NCBI GenBank assembly: GCA_020073545.1
Contig: JAIQEZ010000046.1
Location: forward strand, 1-34,731
Source: Terriglobia bacterium
GTDB lineage: Bacteria; Acidobacteriota; Terriglobia; UBA7540
Reading direction: 5' to 3'
DNA: 34,731 bases
The first letter of the stretch is position 1. The number at the start of each line of letters is the position of its first letter. Shown here piece after piece: positions 8,236 to 17,216 of the stretch. The notes under the pieces were generated by a model, which saw only the letters and a program-made list of their open reading frames with translations, searched no databases and was not told the DNA's origin. The translations under genes and the position numbers were made by a program.

Positions 8236-8520
8236 ATGGCTGCAAAAGTCAGAGTAAACATCACGGTGGATTCCCAGACGCTGCGGCTGGCCGACCGCCT
8301 GGCGCGTGCCCGGAAGATTTCGCGCAGTGCGGTCTTGCGGGAGGGCGTCCACGCACTTGTGGAATACCAGGCGCACCAAGCGCAAGACCGGGCGCGCCAC
8401 GCGAGCCAGCGCCGCGCCTCCGAGGCGATGGACCGACTGGCGCATAAGTTCGGAGACTGGCCTGCGGAGAAAATCTTGCGAGCCGCAAGAGACCGCTGGC
8501 CGGCGCTGAAGAGGGGTTAA
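8236..8520 (+). CDS. Ribbon-helix-helix antitoxin of a VapBC-like pair
   Basis: A 94-residue protein whose N-terminus is a ribbon-helix-helix DNA-binding domain: a short strand (KVRVNITVDS), helix 1 (QTLRLADRLARARK) and helix 2 after ISRSAVLREGVHALVE. The C-terminal half is charged, rich in Arg, Ala and Gln, and likely forms the helix that wraps the toxin. The ATG at 8236 gives MAAKVRVNI; a GTG at 8224 is also in frame. The stop TAA overlaps the toxin ATG by one base (TAATG), the typical coupling of toxin-antitoxin operons. The partner and layout make the antitoxin call strong; activity is inferred. Confidence 0.75.
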   Translation: MAAKVRVNITVDSQTLRLADRLARARKISRSAVLREGVHALVEYQAHQAQDRARHASQRRASEAMDRLAHKFGDWPAEKILRAARDRWPALKRG

Positions 8521-8972
8521 TGGGGAACCCGCCCGCGAGCCCCCTTCTGATTCTCGACACTTCTGTCGTCCTGAAGTGGTTCTTGGAGAAAGACGAACCG
8601 GACGTCGCCCGGGCGCGTAAGCTTCGCGAGGCTTTCCTGAGCCACCGCTGCACGCTTGGCGCTCCCGACCTTTTGCTGGTCGAGGTCGCTAATGCCTTGA
8701 CGGCTGGACACCGATCAAGTCCTAAACAAGTTTCGGAGGCGATCGCGGCCATCCTGGAGATCGGAATACGCTTTTTCGAACTTCAATTCCCGGCACTCGT
8801 GAAGGCGATCGGGCTAGCATCAACTTACGGGGTGACGGTTTACGATTCGTGCTTTCTCGCTGTGGCAATCGAATCGGACGGTCTTCTGGTGACGGCGGAT
8901 GAAGTCTTCTTGCGCAAAGTCGGAGCTCGGGTGAACATCACGTCACTGCGCAACGTGCGCCTGCCAGACTAA
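8520..8972 (+). CDS. vapC: PIN-domain ribonuclease toxin, VapC family
   Basis: A 150-residue PIN-domain protein, expected to be a Mg-dependent RNase that cuts tRNA or other structured RNA when free of its antitoxin. The four acidic residues are in place: Asp13 ([12 protein letters not shown]), Glu55 ([10 protein letters not shown]), Asp109 ([11 protein letters not shown]) and Asp127 (LLVTADEVF). The start is fixed by the one-base overlap with the antitoxin stop and a GAGGGG a few bases upstream. TyrS starts 14 bases after it, so the pair lies in what would otherwise be the purN-tyrS interval. It looks intact. Confidence 0.88.
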   Translation: MGNPPASPLLILDTSVVLKWFLEKDEPDVARARKLREAFLSHRCTLGAPDLLLVEVANALTAGHRSSPKQVSEAIAAILEIGIRFFELQFPALVKAIGLASTYGVTVYDSCFLAVAIESDGLLVTADEVFLRKVGARVNITSLRNVRLPD

Positions 8973-8986
8973 CCATTGGTCCATCT

Positions 8987-10249
8987 ATGACCATCGACGA
9001 ACAACTTGCTTACCTTACGAAAGGCGCGGAGGAAACCATCCGCAGGGAAGAACTCCAGGCGAAGCTGGAGCGCTCGGCGAAGACCGGCGAGCCCCTGCGC
9101 GTGAAAGCCGGCTTTGACCCCACGGCGCCGGATATTCATATCGGTCACACGGTGGTGATCCGCAAGCTGAAACACTTTCAGGACCTCGGGCACACGGTGA
9201 TTTTCCTGATCGGCGACTTCACCGGCCTGATCGGCGATCCTTCCGGTCAGAATGTGACGCGCAAGCCTTTGACGCCGGAGCAGGTGGCCGCCAACGCGGA
9301 AACGTACAAGAAGCAGGTCTTCAAGATTCTCGACCCGCACAAAACCGTCGTGGACTTCAACAATCGCTGGCTGGGCAAACTCACCGGACGCGACTGGATC
9401 ACGCTTTGTTCGAAGTACACCGTGGCGCGGATGCTGGAGCGCGACGACTTTGCGAATCGCCTGAAAGAGCAGCGGCCGATCTCCATGCACGAACTGCTCT
9501 ACCCGCTCTCGCAGGCGTACGATTCCGTGGCGCTCGAAGCTGACGTCGAGCTCGGGGGGACCGATCAGAAATTCAATCTCCTCGTCGGCCGGGCGATTCA
9601 GCCGGAATATGGGCAGGAGCCGCAAGTTATCATGACCATGCCCATCCTCGAAGGGCTCGACGGCGTGCAGAAGATGTCGAAGTCCCTCGGCAACTACGTG
9701 GGGATCAACGAGCCACCGGCAGAAATGTTCGGGAAGCTCATGTCCATCTCGGATGAGTTGATGTGGCGGTATTACTTGCTGCTCACGGACATGGCCCCGG
9801 CGCAGATTGAAGCGCTGAGGAAGTCGGTTGCTTCCGGCAAAGATCACCCACTCGATGTGAAAAAGGCCCTGGCCCGGCGCATCATCACGGATTTTCACGG
9901 CGCGGATGCTGCGACCCAGGCGCAGAAGGATTTTGAGGCGCAGTTCCGGGACAAGCTGTTGCCCGCTGAGGTAGTGGCGCAGGCATTTACTCTTGATACG
10001 CCGACGAAGCTATTCCGTCTGCTGGCAGCGTGCGATTTCTTCCCCTCGAACGCCGAAGCCCAACGCAAGATCAAGGAGGGCGCCGTCTACATGATGGCTC
10101 CCGGTTCAGACCCGCCAAAGTGGGAGCGTCTAAAGGACCCCAACATGGAGTTCAGCTCCAGCAAGTACTCCTCTGTGATTTTCCGAATCGGCCCCCGACG
10201 TGTGTATCAAGTGACGTTCACGCCATATCCGCCAAAAGCGAAACCATAA
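8987..10249 (+). CDS. tyrS: Tyrosyl-tRNA synthetase
   Basis: Class I aminoacyl-tRNA synthetase that charges tRNA-Tyr. The Rossmann fold shows [13 protein letters not shown] (HIGH at residues 51-54), [12 protein letters not shown], the tyrosine-pocket segments YPLSQAYDS and [12 protein letters not shown], and KMSKS at 229-233. An S4-like RNA-binding region lies at about residues 340-400 ([20 protein letters not shown]). It is of the TyrZ-like type, judged by the HIGH-box context. The length of 420 is normal. It begins 14 bases after vapC with no obvious ribosome site of its own, so translation may depend on coupling. Confidence 0.96.
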   Translation: MTIDEQLAYLTKGAEETIRREELQAKLERSAKTGEPLRVKAGFDPTAPDIHIGHTVVIRKLKHFQDLGHTVIFLIGDFTGLIGDPSGQNVTRKPLTPEQVAANAETYKKQVFKILDPHKTVVDFNNRWLGKLTGRDWITLCSKYTVARMLERDDFANRLKEQRPISMHELLYPLSQAYDSVALEADVELGGTDQKFNLLVGRAIQPEYGQEPQVIMTMPILEGLDGVQKMSKSLGNYVGINEPPAEMFGKLMSISDELMWRYYLLLTDMAPAQIEALRKSVASGKDHPLDVKKALARRIITDFHGADAATQAQKDFEAQFRDKLLPAEVVAQAFTLDTPTKLFRLLAACDFFPSNAEAQRKIKEGAVYMMAPGSDPPKWERLKDPNMEFSSSKYSSVIFRIGPRRVYQVTFTPYPPKAKP

Positions 10250-10424
10250 GGTCGGCTTGCGACTTGATTTCTCTCTCACCCGCTGACATAAGCAAGAAAC
10301 GGCTTTCGGTCGGTACTTTTCCTGTGCCAAAATGAGTGGCAGGCGAGTCTAATCACGAATAGGCTGCGGAGGCGGGGCTGGGACGACGTTCCTCACGCGG
10401 CGAAGATTCTGCCGGAGGAAGACT

Positions 10425-11411
10425 ATGCCGGAGATTACCGAGTCATTCTTACACGACCAATTGCTCGCGCGGCGTCAAAAGCTGGAGTCCGCTGCGAGGT
10501 TTGCTGACTTGCAGGATGGCATCGTGCAACTGTTGAACGAAGTTGACGCCGCCCTGGCGCGCATGGAAGCTGGAACCTACGGCCTCTGCGAGACCTGCCA
10601 TGAACCAGTCGAGAAAGACCGCCTGCTCGCCAACCCTTTGATCAGGTTGTGCGTTGACCACTTGAGTCCGGATCAACGCCGGGCGCTCGAGCAGGATCTC
10701 GAGCTAGCCTCGCAGCTTCAGCGCGGACTACTGCCGGAGACGAATCTGGCCTTCGGTGGCTGGGCCACGTCCTACCACTACCGACCGCTGGGTCTGGTGA
10801 GTGGCGACTACTGTGACCTCGTGGTTCGGGAGAATGGATCAAAGAACCTCTTCTTCGCCCTTGGGGATGTGGCGGGGAAGGGGGTTGCTGCCTCCTTGCT
10901 GATGTCACAACTGCACGCCATCCTTCGCACTTTGAACGCCGCGGATCTTCCCGCCCGATCGCTCGTCGAACGCGCGAGCCGCATCTTCTGCGAGACTACG
11001 ATGTCCACGTTTTTTGCCACACTCATCTGTGGGCGGGCGGATTCCTCGGGTGCCATGGAGTTGTGCAATGCCGGACATTGTCCCGCGCTGGTGGTTCAGC
11101 AGGGGAAAGTCACGCGCCTGGAGGCCACCGGCGTTCCGCTCGGCATGTTCTGCGATGGACGCTACTCTACACGGCAAGTGCAACTAACTCCCGGCGAAAC
11201 CCTGTTTCTGTACACGGACGGTGTCTCTGAAGCCCGGTCTCGCACGAACGAAGAATATGGCGAGAACCGCTTGGTGGATTTCCTGGCGCAGCGATCGCAA
11301 TTGCCCCCGGAGCCACTGATTCGTGCTTGCCTGGATGATTTGAGCACCTTCCGTTCCGGACAGCCCCTGCTGGACGACCTTACGATCATGGCGATTCGAC
11401 GCACCCATTAA
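10425..11411 (+). CDS. DksA/TraR-type zinc finger fused to SpoIIE (PP2C) phosphatase
   Basis: A 328-residue signalling protein with two parts. Residues 1-82 resemble a DksA/TraR module: a helical N-terminus, then GTYGLCETCHEPVEKDRL with Cys55, Cys58 and Cys76, but His79 where the fourth Cys normally sits. Residues 85-326 are a SpoIIE-type PP2C Ser/Thr phosphatase: LQRGLLPE linker, SGDYCD (Asp128), LGDVAGKGVAASL (Asp148), NAGHCPALV, LFLYTDGVSEA and LDDLTIMAIR with the last metal-binding Asp. SpoIIE-type phosphatases usually act on anti-sigma-antagonist partners. A strong GGAGG precedes the ATG. No partner kinase or STAS protein is adjacent. Whether the finger binds RNA polymerase is unknown. 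Confidence 0.88.
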   Translation: MPEITESFLHDQLLARRQKLESAARFADLQDGIVQLLNEVDAALARMEAGTYGLCETCHEPVEKDRLLANPLIRLCVDHLSPDQRRALEQDLELASQLQRGLLPETNLAFGGWATSYHYRPLGLVSGDYCDLVVRENGSKNLFFALGDVAGKGVAASLLMSQLHAILRTLNAADLPARSLVERASRIFCETTMSTFFATLICGRADSSGAMELCNAGHCPALVVQQGKVTRLEATGVPLGMFCDGRYSTRQVQLTPGETLFLYTDGVSEARSRTNEEYGENRLVDFLAQRSQLPPEPLIRACLDDLSTFRSGQPLLDDLTIMAIRRTH

Positions 11412-11559
11412 CAGGGGAAGCAATCGCCCTACATGCGGAGCCGTTTGTCCGGCCCGACCCGAGGGGGGGCTCCTTTCAGAATAGGCGCATGAGCTCTCGG
11501 CGTAAAATGCTCCATCTTGACTTCCTGCCGCCAATTCTGCATCCTTCCGAAGCTGACTC

Positions 11560-12435
11560 GTGAGAATCACCATCCTGCTGAACCCTTCCGCGAGGCATGG
11601 TAGGGCGCGGCACCTGCTCGAGGGCGCGCTGGAGGTCTTCCGCCGCCACGCCGTCGATTTTGAGGTCCGCGAAAGTCAAAGCCCGCAGCACCTGATCGAG
11701 CTGGCGCACCGGGCGCGTGAGCAAAAGCCTGACCTCATCGTCTCCGCCGGCGGCGACGGAACCCATCACTACGTCCTCAACGGACTTTTCGGGTCGGCGA
11801 CTCCGCTCGGCCTAATACCGATTGGCAGGGGCAACGATTTCGCAAAGGGAATCGGCATGCCCCGCGACCCTCGCGCCGCGGCGACAGCACTTCTGAACGG
11901 TCAAGTTCGTGAAGTCGATCTGGCCCGCGTCGGGCCGGTGGTTTACGGCTGTGTGGCGGGGGTGGGATTCGACTCCACGGTCAACCGTTATGCCAACGAG
12001 CGAGTGCGTTGGCTGAGTGGGACACTTGCGTATGTCTGGTCACTCCTGTACTGCCTGAAGGATTATCGCCCGGAGCCGCTCGAGATCACCGCCGATGAAG
12101 AGTCTTTCTCCGGAGAGGTTGCGTTTGCACTGGTTGGAAATAACTCTTCTTATGGGGGCGGCATCCGGCTCGCGCCACGCGCCAAGCTTGACGACGGACT
12201 CTTGGATGTCTGCATCATACCCTCGATGGGCCGTCTCGAGCTTCTCGGCTGGATTCCCCGCGCCTACCGGGGTGAACATCTGCGTCACCCGCGAATCAGG
12301 TACTTCCAGGCGCGCAAGATCACTCTGCGCACCACCTCGCGCATGGAACTGTTCGGTGACGGCGAATTTCTGCAAGAATTACCCGCCACCATCGAAGTGG
12401 TCCCCCGCGCTCTCCGTGTCATCGTTCCCCGGTGA
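11560..12435 (+). CDS. Diacylglycerol/lipid kinase family protein
   Basis: YegS/DgkB-like lipid kinase of 291 residues. The nucleotide-binding fold shows the motif VSAGGDGTHHYVLN (GGDGT at 64-68) and the phosphate-binding LIPIGRGNDFAKGIG (GRGNDF at 89-94). The C-terminal beta domain contains GGGIRLAPRAKLDDGLLDVCI, typical of the family, and ends with DGE followed by a short strand region. The start is GTG (VRITILLNPSARHG in the family sense); no better start is present and the ribosome site is weak. The substrate could be diacylglycerol, sphingosine-like lipid or phosphatidylglycerol. Confidence 0.92.
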   Translation: MRITILLNPSARHGRARHLLEGALEVFRRHAVDFEVRESQSPQHLIELAHRAREQKPDLIVSAGGDGTHHYVLNGLFGSATPLGLIPIGRGNDFAKGIGMPRDPRAAATALLNGQVREVDLARVGPVVYGCVAGVGFDSTVNRYANERVRWLSGTLAYVWSLLYCLKDYRPEPLEITADEESFSGEVAFALVGNNSSYGGGIRLAPRAKLDDGLLDVCIIPSMGRLELLGWIPRAYRGEHLRHPRIRYFQARKITLRTTSRMELFGDGEFLQELPATIEVVPRALRVIVPR

Positions 12436-12449
12436 GGAGGGAGAACGAT
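12421..12449 (+). terminator. Hairpin overlapping the lipid kinase stop
   Basis: ATCGTTC-CCC and GGG-A-GAACGAT form a 7+3 bp stem with one bulged base and an 8-base loop, spanning the stop codon. A smaller GGCGC-CTTC-GCGCC hairpin follows at 12454-12467. There is no T run, so termination is only plausible. It separates this gene from the convergent minus-strand pair. Confidence 0.3.
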
Positions 12450-12532
12450 CGCGGGCGCCTTCGCGCCGTGGGCAGTCAACTCGAGATGCACTGCCGCCAC
12501 AGGCGCTGCAGGGAACAACATCTCAAACCTGA

Positions 12533-12979
12533 TCAGTGTTTCGGCCCGGGGATGGTGAGGTTGATGACAACGCGCATGCGCGTGTCGATGGAGCTGATCT
12601 GCCGGCCCTCGGAGGAAGAGCCTTTGAACGTTGCTTTGATCTTGTAGTCATGCGACGGCCACAGGTCGGAAAAATGATACTGACCTCCCTCTTGAGAGTA
12701 GACAGCGACTCGCTTCCCGGTCTGAACATCCGCCAGCTCGACCGTCGCACCTTCAATGCCGTTCTCCGCCTCGTCAAGCACCACGCCCGAGACGGTTCTC
12801 GTCACGGGCTTCTTCTCCTTTGCGAGCCCAGAGGCGCACAATCCCCACGCCCAGACCAAGAGCAGGGCCGTGATCGTAATTCTTCTCAGCCCTCTGCTCC
12901 CAGACTCATGCCTCGCGTGCCCAGAGCCGGGGAAAACACCTGTCGATGAAAGGTGGGAGTTCACTTTACCAGGCCTCAT
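12533..12979 (-). CDS. Exported carboxypeptidase-regulatory-like domain protein
   Basis: A 148-residue protein with an N-terminal export signal: a basic stretch (RGLRRITITALLLVWAWGLCASG, about residues 29-51) after an unusually long polar leader, then a single carboxypeptidase regulatory-like (transthyretin-like) beta domain. The domain signature is TRTVSGVVLDEAENGIEGATVELADVQTG and later YHFSDLWPSHDYKIKATFKG. Such domains are common in acidobacterial exported and TonB-linked proteins, but here it stands alone. The ATG at 12979 overlaps the 3' end of the LysW-like gene by 14 bases, suggesting coupling. The long leader before the signal means the real start could be at an internal, non-ATG codon. 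Ligand unknown. Confidence 0.75.
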   Translation of the reverse strand: MRPGKVNSHLSSTGVFPGSGHARHESGSRGLRRITITALLLVWAWGLCASGLAKEKKPVTRTVSGVVLDEAENGIEGATVELADVQTGKRVAVYSQEGGQYHFSDLWPSHDYKIKATFKGSSSEGRQISSIDTRMRVVINLTIPGPKH

Positions 12980-13133
12980 CTTCCTTTTCTTCGTCGGAGA
13001 TTACGTCGAGTTCCACCGGGTTGGTGTTCACTACTTCCAGCTCCGCTCCGCAATCGGGGCAATCCAACTTCGCGCCTTCCTCGACGTCGTCTTCGACTTC
13101 AATCACCGCCTCGCATTCCGGGCAATGAGCCAT
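12966..13133 (-). CDS. LysW-like small zinc-ribbon protein
   Basis: A very acidic 55-residue protein with two CPxC knuckles (Cys4-Cys7 and Cys25-Cys28) and the segment CPDCGAELEVVNTNPVELD, which matches the LysW amino-group carrier of the alpha-aminoadipate lysine/arginine pathway. LysW carriers end in EDW-Gly-Glu, and the terminal Glu carries the substrate; this protein ends in EDEAW and lacks that Glu. It may therefore be a zinc-ribbon relative, not a carrier, or a variant. The ATG at 13133 gives MAHCPECEA with a GGGGG 6 bases upstream. No LysX-type ligase or other pathway gene is nearby. Confidence 0.75.
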   Translation of the reverse strand: MAHCPECEAVIEVEDDVEEGAKLDCPDCGAELEVVNTNPVELDVISDEEKEDEAW

Positions 13134-13432
13134 AAAGCACCCCCGCCACAACTCTCCTTCCGTAAGACAAGAGTCTAGTCATTTCCAAAGATCATGTCCA
13201 GCGGGAGATCGATACCCACGGCACGGGGGGGTGTTCCCACGCGGCTCCTTCACCCCAGAGCTGTTTTCCTGCCCTCGTGGACCCTACCACGGTAACTTCT
13301 CACCCCAGGTGGATTCGGCGGACATGGCTTCCTGGTTTCACTTCCAACTGGCTCTTCCCAATCCTGCCTACGCCGGGATACTCTTGAACATTCTGCGAGC
13401 AGATCAGGGAATCCGCTATCTTGAGGTGAGCC
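13134..13432. other. Divergent intergenic region before the PLP enzyme
   Basis: About 300 bases between the divergent LysW-like and PLP-enzyme genes. No protein-coding frame looks real. I looked for a SAM-type riboswitch upstream of the sulfur amino acid gene and could not recognise a conserved core. A strong ribosome site (GAGGTGAG) precedes the ATG at 13433. Confidence 0.5.
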
Positions 13433-14611
13433 ATGAGAGAGGATCGCCAATTTGCCACGCTGGCCGTGCATGCCGGGGAAGCTCCTTGCCAGGTCACCGG
13501 CGCCGTCGACACGCCCATCTATCAATCCACCACGTTCGCAGCCGCGGATTCCGACGAAATGGCCGCGCTGTACTCCGGCGAGAGACCTGGGTACATGTAC
13601 ACGCGCTATGGGAACCCCACGATCCACGCCTTGGAGATAAAAATCGCGGCGCTCGAAGCCGGGGAAGCGGCGCTGGCCTTCGCCTCCGGCATGGCGGCAG
13701 TCTCTTCCGCCATTCTGGGATATGTGCAGACCGGTGACCACGTGGTGGCGGCGGGCGCTCTCTATGGCGCAGCCTATAACTTCCTCAACCGGAAGCTCCC
13801 GGCCATGGGCGCCTCCACAACCTTTGTTCAGTCTACACGCGCGGAAGATTTCGAGAAGGCCATTCAGCCCAGTACCCGCCTGATTTACTTTGAGTCTCCC
13901 AGCAATCCCACCCTGGAGATCCTGGATATTGCCGCGCTGGCCCGGACTGCCCGTGCGCACGGGATCCCTTCCATGATCGACAACACCTTTGCCTCACCGG
14001 CGCTGCAGCAACCCCTCAAGCTGGGTATCACCATCGTGGTCCATTCCGCGACCAAGTACCTGTGCGGACACGGGGACGCGATGGGTGGCGCCGTAATCGG
14101 GCCCAAGGACTACATCGAGCACCTCAGCCGCGACATCCTCCGCGACTTCGGCGGGATCATGAGCCCGTTCAATGCCTGGCTGATCCTGCGAGGCATTCGC
14201 ACCCTTCACCTGCGCGTGCCCGCCCAATGCTCAAACGCGCAGAAGATCGCCGAATTTCTGGCCCAGCACCCTCAGGTGGAGCGCGTCCACTACCCTGGCC
14301 TGCCGAGCCATCCTGGACACGATCTGGCCAAACGGCAGATGAAAGCCTTTGGGGCCATGATAAGTTTCGAGGTCAAGGGAGGTTACGAGGGCGGGAAGCA
14401 GGTCATGGATCGAGTCAAGATCTTTGCCCGCGCCGCTAGCCTTGGCGACACCCGCTCGCTGATTGTGCACTCCGCCTCGACCAGCCATCGTGCCGTCCCG
14501 CGCGAACAGCGGCTGGCTATCGGGATCACGGATGGTTTGGTGCGCCTCTCGGTGGGAGTCGAGGCTGTTGAAGACCTGATCCACGACCTCGATCAGGCGC
14601 TGGCACTCTGA
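13433..14611 (+). CDS. Cys/Met metabolism PLP-dependent enzyme
   Basis: A 392-residue fold-type I PLP enzyme of the trans-sulfuration family (cystathionine gamma-synthase/lyase, O-acetylhomoserine sulfhydrylase or methionine gamma-lyase). The PLP lysine is Lys208 in HSATKYLCGHGD; Asp183 (MIDNTFASP) binds the pyridine nitrogen; Tyr111 (GALYGAAYNF) stacks on PLP; the partner-subunit Tyr and Arg lie in YMYTRYGNPT. The C-terminal LGDTRSLIVHSASTSH is the substrate-carboxylate region. Methionine gamma-lyases carry a Cys two positions after GALYG; here there is Ala, which argues against that activity. Substrate cannot be settled from sequence alone. The neighbours give no pathway context. Confidence 0.93.
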   Translation: MREDRQFATLAVHAGEAPCQVTGAVDTPIYQSTTFAAADSDEMAALYSGERPGYMYTRYGNPTIHALEIKIAALEAGEAALAFASGMAAVSSAILGYVQTGDHVVAAGALYGAAYNFLNRKLPAMGASTTFVQSTRAEDFEKAIQPSTRLIYFESPSNPTLEILDIAALARTARAHGIPSMIDNTFASPALQQPLKLGITIVVHSATKYLCGHGDAMGGAVIGPKDYIEHLSRDILRDFGGIMSPFNAWLILRGIRTLHLRVPAQCSNAQKIAEFLAQHPQVERVHYPGLPSHPGHDLAKRQMKAFGAMISFEVKGGYEGGKQVMDRVKIFARAASLGDTRSLIVHSASTSHRAVPREQRLAIGITDGLVRLSVGVEAVEDLIHDLDQALAL

Positions 14612-14668
14612 TGCAAAGACCGCCAGCCCAGATGGGATTCTCACGAAGATGCCAAAGACGGGTGAAGC

Positions 14669-17125
14669 CTACTCCTGCCGCAGGACGGTGTTGGGATCGA
14701 CCCGCGAGGCCCGTCGTGCGGGGATATACGCGCCCAGAGCCGCCATGGCCAGAAGGGCGATGGTGACCAGCGCGACGAGAGGCAGGCTGAAACCGCGCCC
14801 GTGCACCATAGCGGCGAGCGGCTTAGACGCGGCAAGACTCAGGGACAAGCCAACAATGACTCCACTGCCGGCCAAAATCATCCCCTGCCTCAGCACCATC
14901 CCGACCACGGTGGCGGGGTCCGCCCCAACCGCCATGCGGATTCCGATCTCGCGCTGCCGCAAGCTCACAGAATAGGTCATCAACCCGTAGAGCCCGACCA
15001 GCGCCAGCACCAGTCCGAGCACCCCGAGCCCGGCGATGGCTTCGACAAACAGACCGAGCGTCTTATGGGCGCGCACGTCGAAGAATTCCTCCATGGTCCG
15101 AACACCATAAATCGGCTGACGCGAGTCCAGCGATCGCACCAAGTCGCGCAGCGGCCCGCTCAATCCGGCCGAAGGCCCCTCGCTTTCGAGCATCAGGGTC
15201 ATCGCTGCGGCAGGGTTCTGGGCCAGCGGCAGGTAAATGTATTCCATCGGCGGTTCGATCGTGAATACGTACTTACTCTGCTTCGCCACCCCCACGATCT
15301 CGGCGAACGGTCCTTCCGCGCTATTCAATCGCAGCCGTTTTCCGATCGCGTCTTGATTCGGATAGTACTTGTGGGCGAACTGCTCGTTGACAATCACCAC
15401 GCGCTCGGAATCCGCCCGGTCGGTCGATTCAAATTCGCGGCCTTCGACCAAGGGCACGCCGAGAGTGCGGAAGTAGCCGTCGCTGACGGTGTTGGAAAAC
15501 ACGCTGACCGCCTCGGTCCCGGTTGGCAACTGGACACCCTCCGGGATGACCCGGATCGCAGGTGATGCCGGGACCATGGGCATGGCCTGTGCCAGAGCTG
15601 CCGACTTCAGACCCGAGAGAGTACGCGCCTGCTCCTGCAATCGCCGGTAGAATTCCTTCGTTTGCTCCGTCGAGTCCCGAGCCAGGGCGGGGTTAAAGCT
15701 GGCCATGAGGATGTGGTCCGTGCGGAAACCGGCCGGAGAGGAGAGAATGATCATCGCCCCGCGATATGCTTGGGTTGCGATCACCAGCAACAGGAGCGAA
15801 CCCGCCACCTGCGCCATCACCAGCGCGTTCCTTCCCAGGAATCGGCGCCGCTTGCCGGGAGCGGCGCCTCCGGCCTTCAAAGCGGGAACCAAGTCAGTCT
15901 GGGTGCCTTGGAGCGCGGGAGCCAGTCCAAACAGGACGGCGCTCGCCACGGAAACCAGCAGCACGAACAGCAGTACGTGAGGGTCAAGTTTCACATCGAT
16001 CACGAGGGGAACGTCGATCGGGATGCGGATTTGTGAAAACCAATTCGCGCCCGCCTGAGCCAGAAGGAGTCCCAACGCCCCGCCCAGGACGGCGATCACC
16101 AGGCTCTCCGTCAACAGTTGGCGGATCAGCCGCACCCGCCCCGCTCCCATGGCCAGCCGCACGGCGATCTCTCGCGCCCGGGCGGAGGCACGGCTCAGCA
16201 TCAGGTTCATCACGTTCGCGCAAGCAATCAGCAGCACCACCACGGCCAGCCCCAACAGGAAAAGGACAAGCTTTACGATGGGCTTAATCATTTGGGATTG
16301 CCGGTACGTCATAACCTCCAACGAGCAGGTGCGGTTCGTCTTCGGGTATGCCTGGGCGAGCTGCTGGCCAATCACCCTGGTCTCGGCTGCGGCTTGCCTA
16401 ACCCGGACCCCTGGCTTCAGTCGTCCCAGGACCGTCAGCACCTTGAGTCCGCGCATTTCGAGTTCACTCTGCTCCGACCCCTCGGCCAGCGCGCGCTCCA
16501 TCGCCAGGGGGACATACAGGTCGGCGCGGATAAAGGCATCCGACCCCGTGAACGATTCCGGTGCTACCCCCACCACTGTGAAGGGGAGGCCGTTGAGGAA
16601 GATGCTTCGACCAACGACGTCAGGGTTCGAGGCAAACTCGGTTTCCCAGAGATCGTGGCCGAGCACGACCACCGCATCACGCCCCGGTACTTTGTCCTCG
16701 TCGGGACGGAAGCTCCGCCCCAGGTCCGGGCGCACGCCCAACACGTCAAAGAAATTGCCGCTCACCAGCGCCCCGAATTTCATCTGGGGTTGCGCGGCTT
16801 TATCTGGGGCGAAGCCAAACTGGAAATATTGCGAGGCGGTCAAACCCGCGAAGGAATTGCTCTTCTTCCGGAGATCCTCGAAATCCGGGTTGGACAAACC
16901 GGAGTACTGGAAGATGTTTCCGAGGCTTTCGCCGCGAAATTGCGACTGGACCACCATGATGGCGGAAGGGTTAGGCACGGCCAAGGGCCGAACTAGAACA
17001 TAGTCTGCCAGACTGAAGATGGCCGTGTTGGCCCCAATCCCCAAAGCCAGCGAAACAATCGCCACCAAGGCGAACCCGGGATTGCGTTGCAGCATGCGCA
17101 AGGCGTACCGCAGGTCGTGGATCAT
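14669..17125 (-). CDS. ADOP-type ABC permease, last in cluster
   Basis: An 818-residue MacB-like permease of the duplicated (ADOP) type. It has a short N-terminal prefix, a first membrane helix (about 17-45), a large periplasmic MacB core (about 50-280), then FtsX-like helices near 285-310, 335-360 and 385-405. A second core-plus-FtsX half follows, starting with the helix at about 432-455 and ending with helices in the last 120 residues and ARRASRVDPNTVLRQE. Its N-terminus (MIHDLRYALRMLQRNPGF) differs from the other four copies here. A sigma-54-type promoter and a dyad lie upstream, next to the sensor kinase gene, so it may be an independent target of the two-component system. No ATPase is fused. 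Cargo unknown. Confidence 0.92.
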   Translation of the reverse strand: MIHDLRYALRMLQRNPGFALVAIVSLALGIGANTAIFSLADYVLVRPLAVPNPSAIMVVQSQFRGESLGNIFQYSGLSNPDFEDLRKKSNSFAGLTASQYFQFGFAPDKAAQPQMKFGALVSGNFFDVLGVRPDLGRSFRPDEDKVPGRDAVVVLGHDLWETEFASNPDVVGRSIFLNGLPFTVVGVAPESFTGSDAFIRADLYVPLAMERALAEGSEQSELEMRGLKVLTVLGRLKPGVRVRQAAAETRVIGQQLAQAYPKTNRTCSLEVMTYRQSQMIKPIVKLVLFLLGLAVVVLLIACANVMNLMLSRASARAREIAVRLAMGAGRVRLIRQLLTESLVIAVLGGALGLLLAQAGANWFSQIRIPIDVPLVIDVKLDPHVLLFVLLVSVASAVLFGLAPALQGTQTDLVPALKAGGAAPGKRRRFLGRNALVMAQVAGSLLLLVIATQAYRGAMIILSSPAGFRTDHILMASFNPALARDSTEQTKEFYRRLQEQARTLSGLKSAALAQAMPMVPASPAIRVIPEGVQLPTGTEAVSVFSNTVSDGYFRTLGVPLVEGREFESTDRADSERVVIVNEQFAHKYYPNQDAIGKRLRLNSAEGPFAEIVGVAKQSKYVFTIEPPMEYIYLPLAQNPAAAMTLMLESEGPSAGLSGPLRDLVRSLDSRQPIYGVRTMEEFFDVRAHKTLGLFVEAIAGLGVLGLVLALVGLYGLMTYSVSLRQREIGIRMAVGADPATVVGMVLRQGMILAGSGVIVGLSLSLAASKPLAAMVHGRGFSLPLVALVTIALLAMAALGAYIPARRASRVDPNTVLRQE

Positions 17126-17138
17126 ACTATGAGCACAG

Positions 17139-17154
17139 GCATGTATCCTGCCAA
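17139..17154 (-). promoter_or_regulatory. Sigma-54-type promoter of the last ADOP permease
   Basis: The minus strand reads TGGCAGGATACATGCC, with GG at 17153-17152 and GC at 17141-17140, exactly 10 bases between them, as in the -24/-12 pattern (consensus TGGCACG-N4-TTGC). The predicted start of transcription is near 17128, only three bases before the ATG, so the mRNA would be nearly leaderless. That is the weak point. Confidence 0.5.
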
Positions 17155-17216
17155 GTGACGCTGTCTGTATATGCTTGAAAACGCTTGCTCTGCTTACAGA
17201 GGGCAGGAGGGCGGCT

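Noticed and set aside
12536-12949. 137-codon plus-strand frame
   Set aside because: Opposite the exported beta-domain gene, which has a signal peptide and a recognisable domain.
13134-13432. SAM riboswitch upstream of the Cys/Met PLP enzyme
   Set aside because: No recognisable conserved core or terminator-antiterminator pair found by eye; a covariance search would be decisive.
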